Shown here in pieces: positions 24,165-32,536 of a stretch of DNA of 32,536 bases (position 1 is its first letter; each line of letters opens with the position of its first letter). The stretch is from Clostridia bacterium (GTDB lineage Bacteria; Bacillota; Clostridia; Lachnospirales; WQUN01): the NCBI GenBank assembly GCA_025997155.1, contig BNUF01000010.1:1-32536 (forward strand), written 5' to 3'. The translations under genes were made by a program, and so were the position numbers. The notes beneath the pieces are model-generated. The model was given only the letters and a program-made list of their open reading frames with translations. It was not told the origin of the DNA and did no database searches.

Positions 24165-25388
24165 TTGTTCGGACTGGAAAAAATACCCGAACGATTCAAA
24201 TCTAAATATCTGGAAGAATCAATAAAGCACAATTTTAACTTCTTGTTTTACGCGTCTCTCGCGATGATTTTTATTGAAATATTTTTAATAATATCCTCAA
24301 TGCGGCAGGGAGGGATTGGCAGAGAAAAGTTCTATATGTACGAACTCGCGCTTGGGATTTCCGCCCTTTTTTTCGCCGTATTTTTACATATCAAAGTCAA
24401 CAAAAATAAAAGTATAAACTTTATAAGATACGCCCAGTACGCTTTTATAATTACGGTAATACTTATAATCACCTTTTATACAATAATGAATTTGCGCAAT
24501 ACCGAGGATTTTCACGATACTTTGTTCTATGTGGTGACGGTTATGTACCTCTCGACAGGGTTGTATATGCCTTTCGCGTTTACGATAAGCTGTGTGTGGT
24601 TTTCGTTCGTCATACTTATTTTGGGGATAGTTCCAATTGAAAATCAGTCCGTCATAAACTATGTGATGAGTATTCTGGCGATAAACTCCGTGTTCACCGT
24701 GTTTGACGTACTCTCGTACAACCAGAGGATAATCAGTTTTACACAGGCGGTTATGTCGGAGGAACACAAGGAGCGTATCGCGATTGCCAACAAAAAGATT
24801 AACGAGATGATGAACAGAAGTAACATTGCGTGGATTATCAACAGGCGTTCCTTTTCCGACAGTTTGTCGCAAAAAATCGAGGACGAGGCGGAAGGCATCG
24901 TTGAACGGCGTACAAAGCTGGCGGTGTCGCTGATTCAGATAGAGATTGATTATTTCGACCTTTATATAGAAAGTTACGGTATCGAGGAATCCGAGAGATG
25001 CACGACGGAACTCGCAAAGGTGCTTGTGCTGTCGCTTAACCGCGACACGGACGAGGTTTTTCGGTTCGCCGTCGGGCAGTTTATGCTTTACCTGCCGTCG
25101 ACGAACATTACGGGGGCGGGGCAGGTAATCAAAAAGATTATGGAAAACGTCAAAGTCCTTAACATACCGAACAAAAGCAGTCCGATTTCCGAGCGGGTGA
25201 CGATAACGGCGGCGGTCGTTTCGTGCGAATTTGACAACAAACTCTCAGACATAACCCCTATCCTTTCGCATACGGAAAATCTGCTGGGCGCGGCGGTCTC
25301 CGAGGGCAGAAACAGGTACAGAATATCAAGTTATAATCTGAATGAAAATCCATCGGAGGAGGCAGTTCAAATTGGAAGAAGAATATAA
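24165..25388 (+). CDS. Six-TM membrane protein with degenerate GGDEF domain
   Basis: 407 residues from the TTG at 24165, preferred because GGAG ends eight bases upstream; the ATG at 24147 has no ribosome site. Residues 22-185 contain about six hydrophobic helices, followed by a linker helix (186-220). The C-terminal 180 residues follow the GGDEF fold: SLIQIEIDYFDLYIESYGIE (255-274, where D262 keeps one metal ligand but the usual K, N, D and H positions are changed) and RFAVGQFMLYLP (300-311). The active-site GGDEF has become AVGQF (302-306), so diguanylate cyclase activity is unlikely. It could sense or scaffold. Its last 17 bases overlap the next gene. Confidence 0.75.
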   Translation: MFGLEKIPERFKSKYLEESIKHNFNFLFYASLAMIFIEIFLIISSMRQGGIGREKFYMYELALGISALFFAVFLHIKVNKNKSINFIRYAQYAFIITVILIITFYTIMNLRNTEDFHDTLFYVVTVMYLSTGLYMPFAFTISCVWFSFVILILGIVPIENQSVINYVMSILAINSVFTVFDVLSYNQRIISFTQAVMSEEHKERIAIANKKINEMMNRSNIAWIINRRSFSDSLSQKIEDEAEGIVERRTKLAVSLIQIEIDYFDLYIESYGIEESERCTTELAKVLVLSLNRDTDEVFRFAVGQFMLYLPSTNITGAGQVIKKIMENVKVLNIPNKSSPISERVTITAAVVSCEFDNKLSDITPILSHTENLLGAAVSEGRNRYRISSYNLNENPSEEAVQIGRRI

Positions 25389-27171
25389 GAAAGTGGTTGA
25401 AAAGCACTCGTACCTGCGGAGGCTTCCGACACCCGCCTCTATAATCGACGTGAGGAACATGGCAATCGTTTGGGCGAACGAAGCTATGGAGAAATATATG
25501 GGACAGGGGGAATATTACCTTCTCAAGGAAGAAGTCGTGGATTACAGCGACACAATCATTATAAAAACCCTCACGAGCGAGCTTCGGTTCAAAAATATCC
25601 ATACGGACGTTACAGTCGACGAAATGGATTTTTGGATTTGCTACAACGAGTTCATTTCCGAACAGGAAAACAACAAGATAAAACTGAACGTGAAACATTT
25701 TTCCTCCGTTTTCGGATATCTTTTCACGGATTTCCCCGCGTTTATGATGGCGATAAACGTTGACGACCAAGTTCTTGTGTACGCGAACCACATTGCTATG
25801 GACATACTCAAAAAAGAAGTCGTGGCGGGAAAGACCTGCAAGGAAATTTTTGGCAAAACCTGTGACGACTGCGACATATGCTCTCCCGACAACAAAAATA
25901 ACGAACTTATGATGATTACCTTCAACAACCGTTTTATAAACGTGCTTAAGGTTAAGGATTTTTATATGCAGGACAAGCGAATGGTGCTTGTCGCGGGGCT
26001 TGACATTACGGGGCGGCGCGTTATCGAGGACCATATACTTTCCCGAATGAACCTAGACCCCGTTACAAAACTTCAGGATGCGCGGGCGGGGCTTACGAAC
26101 CTTGACGCGCAGGTGAGAATGGTCAAAAACGGCGTGACGAACTGTTTTTCTGTTGCGTATGCGGGGATTAACGACATAGCCGAGGTCACGGAACATCTTG
26201 AACTCATCGATATGCAATACTATATAAGAAACATTGTCGGGATTATTAAACATACTATGAGGCAATCGGATTTCATATACCGAATGGAAACGAACGTGCT
26301 TATGCTGATATTCCCCGGGTGCAGAAAAAAAATGGCGATGCACGTCCTTAGTATGATTATGAAAAAACTGGACGCAAGAAACGCCGCCAGCAAGGGCGAA
26401 CTCCCGTACAGCATAAGTTACGGTTTGGCGGAGGTTGACGAAAAATCGGAGCTTGACTCGCGGTATATCGTGAACTTAGTCGAGAACCAAATGGCGAGGA
26501 TGATGGAGGAACGCGAACACAGACGCGCCGAGATGAAACGGCGGCGGGCGCTTTCGCTCGAAACCGAGGACGCGGCGGAAGAGGAAAAACCGCGGGAGGC
26601 GCGGCTTGACGCGAACACGACGGAACTTATGCTAAGAACCCTTAACACGGTCCGCGTTGGCGAACACACCTGCGTGTCGGTCTGCCGCGTGAACGTGAGC
26701 GATTTCGCCTACGCGAACAGGACATACGGCAAGGATTTCGCGGAGGAATATCTGGAGAACGTGACAAGTATCGTGAAGTCGAGTATACGGCGTTCGGACA
26801 TCTCGTTCAAAATGGCGGACGACGTTTTTATGCTGTTGTTTATCGAGTGCCCGTATAAAGCCGCCCTCTCGATTATGAATATTATGTCGAAAAAGGTTGT
26901 TGCGCGGAATAAGGCAATGGGGGATTCGCCCTTTGAGTATTCGATTTCCTACGGAATCCACGAGGTCACGAAAGCGAGCGACTTGACGCTTGACGCGGTG
27001 CTTGCGGCGGTCGTCGACTCGACTGTGACTATGACGGACGAAGAGGCGGCGGCAATCAAGATTCATTGGTCGGAGACTATGACGAACAAGGAGCGTCTTA
27101 CCGAGGACGAAAAACTTTCGGAGACTCAAAGGCTTCAGGCGGCGTTGGAGCGGGAAGGGGAGCAAGAGTAG
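25372..27171 (+). CDS. PAS-PAS protein with two degenerate GGDEF domains
   Basis: 599 residues from the TTG at 25372, which has GGAGGAGG (25355-25362) nine bases upstream; an ATG at 25342 precedes that site. Cytosolic. PAS-like domains lie at about 18-105 and 118-222; the second has a Cys cluster C156, C164, C167 and C170. Two GGDEF-like domains follow, 225-355 and 411-550, separated by a highly charged Arg/Glu helix (372-412). Their signature positions read RMETNVLMLIF (304-314) and KMADDVFMLLF (480-490), and both end with the conserved SISYG. Neither keeps GG[DE]EF, so both are probably inactive. It could be a sensor-scaffold or a nucleotide-binding receptor. The chemoreceptor gene follows after three bases. 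Confidence 0.75.
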   Translation: MEEEYKKVVEKHSYLRRLPTPASIIDVRNMAIVWANEAMEKYMGQGEYYLLKEEVVDYSDTIIIKTLTSELRFKNIHTDVTVDEMDFWICYNEFISEQENNKIKLNVKHFSSVFGYLFTDFPAFMMAINVDDQVLVYANHIAMDILKKEVVAGKTCKEIFGKTCDDCDICSPDNKNNELMMITFNNRFINVLKVKDFYMQDKRMVLVAGLDITGRRVIEDHILSRMNLDPVTKLQDARAGLTNLDAQVRMVKNGVTNCFSVAYAGINDIAEVTEHLELIDMQYYIRNIVGIIKHTMRQSDFIYRMETNVLMLIFPGCRKKMAMHVLSMIMKKLDARNAASKGELPYSISYGLAEVDEKSELDSRYIVNLVENQMARMMEEREHRRAEMKRRRALSLETEDAAEEEKPREARLDANTTELMLRTLNTVRVGEHTCVSVCRVNVSDFAYANRTYGKDFAEEYLENVTSIVKSSIRRSDISFKMADDVFMLLFIECPYKAALSIMNIMSKKVVARNKAMGDSPFEYSISYGIHEVTKASDLTLDAVLAAVVDSTVTMTDEEAAAIKIHWSETMTNKERLTEDEKLSETQRLQAALEREGEQE

Positions 27172-27174
27172 TGT

Positions 27175-29469
27175 ATGGATTTAAAAAAGAAAACCGCTGA
27201 GGACAAACGCAAAGACAAACTCAAAAGAAAAAGAAAAAGCGTAAACCAAAGAGTTTCGGTTTGGGCGTTTTTTGCAATCACAATCAGTATGTTTGCGGTC
27301 AGCGGTTTTAGTTTCTATATATACTACAACACGTCAATTTCCTCGCACGAAAAAAGGGGGCTGGACATAGCGGATTCGGTCGCTCTTGCCCTTGACGGGG
27401 ATAAAATCAAAGAGGCGGTTTTGGCGGGAGAGGCAAACGAGTACCAAGAACAGATGCTCGAACGCCTTAACGAGATAAAGACCCGCACGGACGTTATGTT
27501 TCTTTATGTATTGACGGAAAACGCCGACGGCGAGTTTATGTACTATCTCGACGCGATAAAAGACGGCGACGATATGGGGGAAGTTTGCGAATTCGGGTAT
27601 GTGGACGAAGAGGGCGTTTTTTCGGAGGACGAGTTAGAGCGGTTTGAGGTGGGGGAGCATTTTACAACGCCTTTGGCGGACACGGGGAAATACGGGTGGG
27701 TCGTTTCGGGGTATTCCCCGATTTTTGACAAAGACCATAACTATGTCGCGGTCGTCGGCGTCGATATTTCCGTTGACGACGTGCTTAGCCAGTGTATCGA
27801 CTTCGCGCTTAAGATTTTTGCGGCAATCCTGTTTTTCGGCGTGATATTTTCGATGATTACAAGCAGATATCTGAAAAAACTTATAAAGACCTCCCTTTTT
27901 CGGATTACGGACGCTACAAAACTTCTCGCACAGGGCAAGATAGAGTTTAAGGTGCGAAAAAGCAAAGACGAAGAGGACGACGTGGGCAAACTGTACGAGA
28001 ATTTCTCCGCCGTGCTTAAAACCTTTGGAAGTCTGATTCAGGGCGTATCCGAAATGGAAAAACGCCACAAGGCGGGGGAGTACGATTACCGCATTGACGA
28101 GAAACAGTACACGGGGACTTATTTGGATTTGGTCAAGGGCGTAAACGATATCACCACCTTGTATGTCGATAATTTTTTCGAGCTCCTTAACGTGGTTCAA
28201 AATTACGGCTGGGGGAAGTTCGACACCAGCGTGCGGCAATACCCGGGCAAACTCGCCGTGGGCAACAAGATAATGGACGAACTGCAATTTAATATGGTAA
28301 GCGTAAGCGGCGAAATGAACACCTTGGCGGAAACGGCGGTCGGAGGTAATCTTTCGGCGCGGGCGAACACGGACGGGTTCAAGGGCGGCTGGGCGACCAT
28401 ACTACATAACCTTAACAAGTTAATCGAGGCCGTCGCCGTGCCTATCGACGAGGCGTCCTCCGTCCTTCGGAAAATGGCGGCGGGGGATTTGTCCGTCAAG
28501 ATGAACGGAGACTACAAGGGCGATTTCGCGCTGATTCAAACCAATATGAATCACACCATTACACAGCTTTCCGTCTACATTACGACAATCCGCGACACCC
28601 TTGGAGCGGTTTCAAGAAACGATATAACCGTTCAGATTACGCAGCCTTTCATAGGCGAATTTGACGGAATAAAATCCGCGATTAACGAGATTATAGCTAC
28701 TCTTAACGCGCTGCTTAAAAATATCGCGCTCGCGGCGGATTCCGTAAACGAAAGCGCAAGAGAAATCAGCGACTCGAGCCGCAACCTTGCGGAGGGGGCA
28801 AAAACTCAATCCCACACGGTCGAGCAACTGACGACATCTGTCGACAAGATAAACGAGCAAACGCACAAAAACGCGGAAAATTCAAAAGACGCGGACGAAC
28901 TCTCGAAAAAGTCGATGCACAGCGCGTCTGTCGGAAGCGAGAGAATGAGGGATATGCTCCGCTCTATGAACGACATAAAAACCGCGTCCGCAAGCATAAC
29001 CAACATAGTAAAGGTGATTCAGGATATCTCCGTTCAGACGAATCTCCTTGCGCTTAACGCGTCTGTCGAGGCGGCGCGGGCGGGCGTACACGGGAGAGGG
29101 TTCGCCGTCGTGGCGGAGGAAGTCCGCAACCTAGCGGGGCGAAGCCAGACTGCCGCGAACGAAACGCAAAACCTTGTCGCGGGCATAGTCACAAAGATAA
29201 ACGGCGGGACGGAACTTGCGTCTGTCGCGTCCTCCTCCCTTGAAGAAATCGTACAGGGCGTACAGTCCGTTTCGGGCATAATTTCAGGAATATCAAAGGC
29301 GTCGGGCGAACAGGCGGCAGCTATCTCCCAGATTTCAAACAGCGTCGGCCAGATTTCAAAAGTCGTGCGGACAAATTCCGCCGCGAGCGAACAGAGCGCG
29401 TCGTCGGCGGAAACATTGTCGAAACAGTCGGATAATCTGAACGGTTTGTTGTCTAAATATAAGATATAG
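27175..29469 (+). CDS. Methyl-accepting chemotaxis protein with tandem HAMP-like array
   Basis: 764 residues. A strongly basic cytosolic start (1-26), TM1 (27-51), an extracellular Cache-like sensor (52-208, ending [11 protein letters not shown] and [11 protein letters not shown]), TM2 (209-229). Then about 290 residues show a regular ladder of HAMP-like units with turns at GKIEFKV (254), GEYDYRI (301), GKFDTSV (347), GNLSARA (391), GDLSVKM (437) and NDITVQI (482), spaced 43-47 residues apart. The signalling hairpin follows, with its tip at [20 protein letters not shown] (618-637) and [15 protein letters not shown]. The tip binds CheA and CheW. No C-terminal CheR-docking pentapeptide is seen. 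The start has GGGGAG 12 bases upstream, three bases after the previous gene. Confidence 0.93.
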   Translation: MDLKKKTAEDKRKDKLKRKRKSVNQRVSVWAFFAITISMFAVSGFSFYIYYNTSISSHEKRGLDIADSVALALDGDKIKEAVLAGEANEYQEQMLERLNEIKTRTDVMFLYVLTENADGEFMYYLDAIKDGDDMGEVCEFGYVDEEGVFSEDELERFEVGEHFTTPLADTGKYGWVVSGYSPIFDKDHNYVAVVGVDISVDDVLSQCIDFALKIFAAILFFGVIFSMITSRYLKKLIKTSLFRITDATKLLAQGKIEFKVRKSKDEEDDVGKLYENFSAVLKTFGSLIQGVSEMEKRHKAGEYDYRIDEKQYTGTYLDLVKGVNDITTLYVDNFFELLNVVQNYGWGKFDTSVRQYPGKLAVGNKIMDELQFNMVSVSGEMNTLAETAVGGNLSARANTDGFKGGWATILHNLNKLIEAVAVPIDEASSVLRKMAAGDLSVKMNGDYKGDFALIQTNMNHTITQLSVYITTIRDTLGAVSRNDITVQITQPFIGEFDGIKSAINEIIATLNALLKNIALAADSVNESAREISDSSRNLAEGAKTQSHTVEQLTTSVDKINEQTHKNAENSKDADELSKKSMHSASVGSERMRDMLRSMNDIKTASASITNIVKVIQDISVQTNLLALNASVEAARAGVHGRGFAVVAEEVRNLAGRSQTAANETQNLVAGIVTKINGGTELASVASSSLEEIVQGVQSVSGIISGISKASGEQAAAISQISNSVGQISKVVRTNSAASEQSASSAETLSKQSDNLNGLLSKYKI

Positions 29470-29947
29470 CGTCGTCTTTATATTGGTGAAGCCGCAAGAG
29501 TACGGCGCGGGCAATCGGCTGCGCGAACAACGCCTCAACGGCGAAAGCGAGCGCGAAGTTGCGCGGCCATCTGTAAAAAAAGAACTGAATCGGTTCCGCG
29601 CTGATACGCCTTTCGCCAATCCACGCGCCGACAATCGTAAGAACCGCGGACATAAGCAAAACGCTGCACATAATGTTGACTGTAATGTGTGCGTTGAAAC
29701 TGTCGTCTTTGTCGACTATTTTCGAGGTCAGCCATTCGGCGGGTTTGTGCGTGAGCAAAACAAGCGTTATGACGCTTAGCCAAACGAACGGGATTACCCG
29801 CAAAACGCTGGTCCACGCGCCAAGGCTGAACCCGACCTCGAAGCAAGTGATAAGCGGGGCGAGAACGTTGACGGACAAGACCGATACTATCGCCATAAAA
29901 AGCGCGAATTCACGGGGGTTGCGCGGTAACTTCATAAAAAAATCCAT
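29453..29947 (-). CDS. DUF2798 family integral membrane protein
   Basis: 164 residues from the ATG at 29947, chosen because GGAGGT lies eight bases upstream; an upstream in-frame ATG at 30046 falls inside the promoter and hairpin. It opens with [20 protein letters not shown] and has four membrane helices (about 14-36, 48-66, 88-110, 126-150) that form two similar halves. A late QPIAR motif (143-147) is typical of DUF2798. Function unknown; relatives are small inner-membrane proteins. It is convergent with the chemoreceptor gene, overlapping its end by 17 bases. Its leader contains a strong hairpin-terminator just after the promoter. Confidence 0.8.
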   Translation of the reverse strand: MDFFMKLPRNPREFALFMAIVSVLSVNVLAPLITCFEVGFSLGAWTSVLRVIPFVWLSVITLVLLTHKPAEWLTSKIVDKDDSFNAHITVNIMCSVLLMSAVLTIVGAWIGERRISAEPIQFFFYRWPRNFALAFAVEALFAQPIARAVLLRLHQYKDDAISYI

Positions 29948-29976
29948 ATTGTAGTACCTCCAAGTTTGTTTTTCGG

Positions 29977-30017
29977 CAAAAAGAAACGCGTACAATCCCG
30001 TTAGGATTATACGCGTT
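29977..30017 (-). terminator. Strong hairpin-terminator between the Ca2+ ATPase and DUF2798 genes
   Basis: On the minus strand AACGCGTATAATCC (30017-30004) pairs with GGATTGTACGCGTT (29998-29985): 14 bp with one G-T pair and a five-base loop. TCTTTTTG follows. It can end the ATPase transcript. It also lies downstream of the promoter at 30037-30065, so it would act on DUF2798 transcription as well. Confidence 0.8.
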
Positions 30018-30036
30018 TTCGCTGCCAACATAGATA

Positions 30037-30065
30037 AGGATAACATAAATTCTTATAATTGTCAA
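30037..30065 (-). promoter_or_regulatory. SigA-type promoter upstream of the DUF2798 gene
   Basis: On the minus strand TTGACA (30060-30065), a 17-base spacer and TATCCT (30037-30042). The expected start near 30030 is only about 13 bases before the hairpin at 30017. The -35 contains the TGA stop of the ATPase gene (30062-30064). Confidence 0.7.
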
Positions 30066-32536
30066 GCGGAATATTTATGATACACGCTTTTTTCGAGTTC
30101 CACCACAAGGACAGGCATCAGGCAAAGAAGCCCCACAACTCCCCACTGCGCGGCGGAAAGCCCGGCGACTTTGAATATTGTACTTAACACGGGGACGCTT
30201 ATGACCGAAACTTGCAGGATAAGCCCCGCTATAAACGCGAACACGAGATGTTTGTTTTCAAACAGGTTTATCTTGAAAATCGAATGTGTACTCCGCATAT
30301 TGAACGCGTGGGTGAGCTGGGAAATCGACAACGTGGCGAAACACATTGTGCGTCCGATTATGTTGTCCTCCGTTTTGAAAAATACCGCGCCGATTGCGTA
30401 TGCCAAAAGCGCAAGAAACCCAATCATAAGCCCCTCCAGCACGATTCGCCCCCACAGCCCGCCCGAGAAAAGGCTTTCCTGTTTTCCGTTCTTGACGCGG
30501 GGGCGGGAGTTCATTATGTCCTTTTGGGGCGGGTCGACGCCGAGGGCAATCGCGGGGAACGAGTCTGTGACAAGGTTTACCCAGAGCAGCTGTATAGCCG
30601 CAAGTGGCGTGTTCTGGCCCAGCAACAGCGCGGTGAAGATTGTGACGATTTCGCCGACGTTGCTTGAGAGCAGGAAATGCACGGCTTTTTTTATGTTGGC
30701 GTTTATGCAGCGTCCCTCTTTGACCGCCTCCACAATCGTCGTGAAATTGTCGTCCGTCAAAACCATATCGGCGGCGGACTTTGCCACGTCCGTCCCCGAT
30801 ATTCCCATGGCGCAGCCTATATCGGCTATTTTAAGCGCGGGTGCGTCGTTCACCCCGTCGCCCGTCATCGCGGCAATGTGTCCGCGTGATTTAAACGCCT
30901 TCACAATGCGAACTTTATGTTCAGGGGATACCCGCGCAAACACGCTGTATTCCTCAATCTTAGATGATAACTCCTTGTTGCTCAGCCTGTCGAGTTCCGC
31001 CCCTGTAATTACCTTGTCATTAGCGCCCAAAAGGTTGAGTTTTTTCGCGATTGCCGCCGCCGTCGCCGCGTGGTCGCCCGTTATCATCACAGGCTTTATC
31101 CCCGCGTTTTTACATATCAGAACCGCCTCCTTAACCTCCTCACGCGGCGGGTCCGCCATTGCGCAAAGCCCGACATACGTCAGTCCGTTTTCAAGTTCGC
31201 GTTCGTCAAAACGGGAGCTTTTCGGTTGTTTTTGGGCTATCGCTATAACCCGCAACGCCTTGTTTGCCATATCGCCGTTTTGTTTCAGTATGTCGTTTCG
31301 TATCTTTGAATTAAGCTGCAACACTCTTCCGTTATCATAATAACTTTCACATCTTGTAAGCAGTATATCGGGCGCGCCTTTTGTAACTGAAAGATAGGCA
31401 GAGTCGTGTTTGTGGACTGTCGTCATCATCTTCCTAGATGAATCGAAGGGGAGAGCATGAACTCTTTTGTATTCTTTTTCAAGGTCGCTTTTGCGTATGC
31501 CGACAGACAGGGCGGCGGATAACAACGCCGTTTCCGTGGGGTCGCCGACAGAAGTTCCGTCCGCCTTGATTATTCCGTCGTTGCAAAGCGCCGCCAGCTG
31601 AAGAAGATAATCCTTGTCCGTTCCCGCCAGCTCCAGTACAGTCATCTTGTTTTGCGTCAAAGTACCCGTTTTGTCGGAACAGATAACCGTCGCGCTCCCA
31701 AGTGTCTCGACAGCGGGAAGCTTGCGGATTATCGCCCCTTTTGCCGCCATTCGCTTTACTCCCGTGGCAAGCATTATCGTGACAATCGCGGGAAGTCCCT
31801 CGGGTATTGCCGCAACCGCAAGGCTTATCGCGGTTATGAACATATCAAACGCGGGAATATGCCGCGTCACGCCCATTAAAAATATCACAAAACATATGAT
31901 TAACGCGCCGATTCCTAATATTTTCCCTGTCTTTTCGAGTTTCTTTTGGAGAGGTGTCTGGGAGTCGCCGTCTTGCATTATAAGTTCCGCGATTTTGCCG
32001 ATTTCGGTGTCCATTCCCGTGGCAACCGCAATTCCCGCGCCGCTTCCGTAACATACGGACGCGCCTGAGTATGCCATACACTTTCGGTCGCCTATGGGAA
32101 GGTTTTTTGCCGAAACCGCCTTTGCGTCCTTTTCGGAGGGGGCGGATTCCCCCGTCAGCGCGGCTTCCTCACACTTAAGCTTCTCCGTTTTTGTAAGGCG
32201 GAGGTCGGCGGGTACGAAATCCCCGCACTCAAGCGAAATCAAATCTCCCGCGACTATTTCGGACGCCGCGATTACCGAAATTTCACCGTCGCGAACCACG
32301 CGGGCGGTTGGCGCGGAGATGTTTTTGAGTGCCTCCAACGCTCGTTCAGCCTTGCTTTCCTGAACAAGCCCAAGCACCGCGTTCACGGTTACTATGAATA
32401 ATATTATGATTGGGTCCAGAAAATCTCCGTCGCCTTGTCTTAAAGATACATAAAAAGAAACTCCCGCCGCCGCCAAAAGTATGATAATCATAAAGTCGTT
32501 GAACTGCGCGAAAAACCGCGAAACGACACTCTTTTT
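30062..32536 (-). CDS. P-type Ca2+-transporting ATPase (N-terminus beyond window)
   Basis: 824 residues, open at the right edge; the reading frame continues through KKSVVSRFFAQFNDFMIIIL up to the edge, so the ATG at 32491 is an internal Met and about 40-60 residues are missing. Actuator motif LTGES, phosphorylation site CSDKTGTLT (Asp codon at 31675-31673), nucleotide-binding KGAPD and hinge MTGDGVNDAP are all present. TM4 reads AAIPEGLPA, TM5 has SSNVGEI and TM6 NLVTDSFPA; these match the Ca2+-binding residues of SERCA-type pumps (E in PEGL, N--E, N--TD). It therefore probably exports Ca2+ across the cytoplasmic membrane, with about ten TM helices. It ends at a strong terminator. Confidence 0.93.
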   Translation of the reverse strand, partial: KKSVVSRFFAQFNDFMIIILLAAAGVSFYVSLRQGDGDFLDPIIILFIVTVNAVLGLVQESKAERALEALKNISAPTARVVRDGEISVIAASEIVAGDLISLECGDFVPADLRLTKTEKLKCEEAALTGESAPSEKDAKAVSAKNLPIGDRKCMAYSGASVCYGSGAGIAVATGMDTEIGKIAELIMQDGDSQTPLQKKLEKTGKILGIGALIICFVIFLMGVTRHIPAFDMFITAISLAVAAIPEGLPAIVTIMLATGVKRMAAKGAIIRKLPAVETLGSATVICSDKTGTLTQNKMTVLELAGTDKDYLLQLAALCNDGIIKADGTSVGDPTETALLSAALSVGIRKSDLEKEYKRVHALPFDSSRKMMTTVHKHDSAYLSVTKGAPDILLTRCESYYDNGRVLQLNSKIRNDILKQNGDMANKALRVIAIAQKQPKSSRFDERELENGLTYVGLCAMADPPREEVKEAVLICKNAGIKPVMITGDHAATAAAIAKKLNLLGANDKVITGAELDRLSNKELSSKIEEYSVFARVSPEHKVRIVKAFKSRGHIAAMTGDGVNDAPALKIADIGCAMGISGTDVAKSAADMVLTDDNFTTIVEAVKEGRCINANIKKAVHFLLSSNVGEIVTIFTALLLGQNTPLAAIQLLWVNLVTDSFPAIALGVDPPQKDIMNSRPRVKNGKQESLFSGGLWGRIVLEGLMIGFLALLAYAIGAVFFKTEDNIIGRTMCFATLSISQLTHAFNMRSTHSIFKINLFENKHLVFAFIAGLILQVSVISVPVLSTIFKVAGLSAAQWGVVGLLCLMPVLVVELEKSVYHKYSA

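Noticed and set aside
30171..31340. A 389-residue open frame on the plus strand opposite the Ca2+ ATPase gene
   Set aside because: It is a shadow of the ATPase reading frame: Ser/Ile/Ala-rich, no motif, no ribosome site. The ATPase frame has every P-type motif.
1..32536. Search by eye for CRISPR arrays, tRNA or rRNA genes, insertion sequences, integrases, toxin-antitoxin pairs and phage-defence genes
   Set aside because: Nothing was found: no regularly spaced repeats, no transposase or recombinase motifs, and all genes but the short ones have housekeeping, transport, surface or signalling signatures.

Overview
The window looks like a chromosomal stretch from an anaerobic, motile and probably spore-forming member of the Clostridia (Bacillota). 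The grounds are a rubrerythrin with an N-terminal rubredoxin domain, strong Shine-Dalgarno sites of the GGAGG type, SigA-type promoters (TTGACA-N17-TATAAT), S-layer-homology and copper-amine-oxidase-type stalk proteins, a HisZ plus short HisG pair, chemotaxis proteins, a YtxC-like protein and a candidate SigK-type promoter. No species can be named from the sequence alone. There are no rRNA or tRNA genes, insertion sequences, CRISPR arrays or phage genes, and no gene-free stretch longer than about 300 bases.

Layout. Positions 1-3337 (minus strand) hold the N-terminus of a dynamin-like GTPase, a rubrerythrin with its own promoter and terminator, a DUF2156 protein, trmB and an uncharacterised two-part protein. 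A divergent amidohydrolase (3440-4207) runs tail to tail into a short YtxC-like gene. Positions 4646-9260 form a tightly coupled four-gene ABC exporter operon: ATPase, permease, GldG-like subunit and DUF4340 subunit. A strong promoter at 9263 then drives cheA-cheW, which ends in a good terminator at 12251-12286. From 12304 to 21061 the plus-strand genes are packed with overlaps or gaps of at most 17 bases: M29 aminopeptidase, GNAT, HAD phosphatase, secreted stalk-domain protein, purH, hisZ, hisG, hisD and a membrane glycosyltransferase. A promoter at 21065 serves an SLH surface protein and glyA.

The 23.9-24.2 kb junction contains a 42-residue Gly/Tyr-rich gene on the minus strand that ordinary length cut-offs would miss, preceded by a SigK-like promoter and followed by a terminator. 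Next comes a three-gene signalling cluster (24165-29469): a six-TM protein with a degenerate GGDEF domain, a PAS-PAS protein with two degenerate GGDEF domains, and a chemoreceptor with about six tandem HAMP-like modules. The right end (minus strand) holds a DUF2798 membrane protein and most of a P-type Ca2+ ATPase.

The most interesting leads are: the cluster of three apparently inactive GGDEF modules coupled to a poly-HAMP chemoreceptor; the CheA with a duplicated P2-like domain; an 11-G tract inside a glycosyltransferase gene next to a surface-protein gene; the tiny Gly/Tyr-rich gene; and a promoter followed at once by a terminator in front of the DUF2798 gene. All functional calls rest on motif recognition by eye. 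No database search was run.
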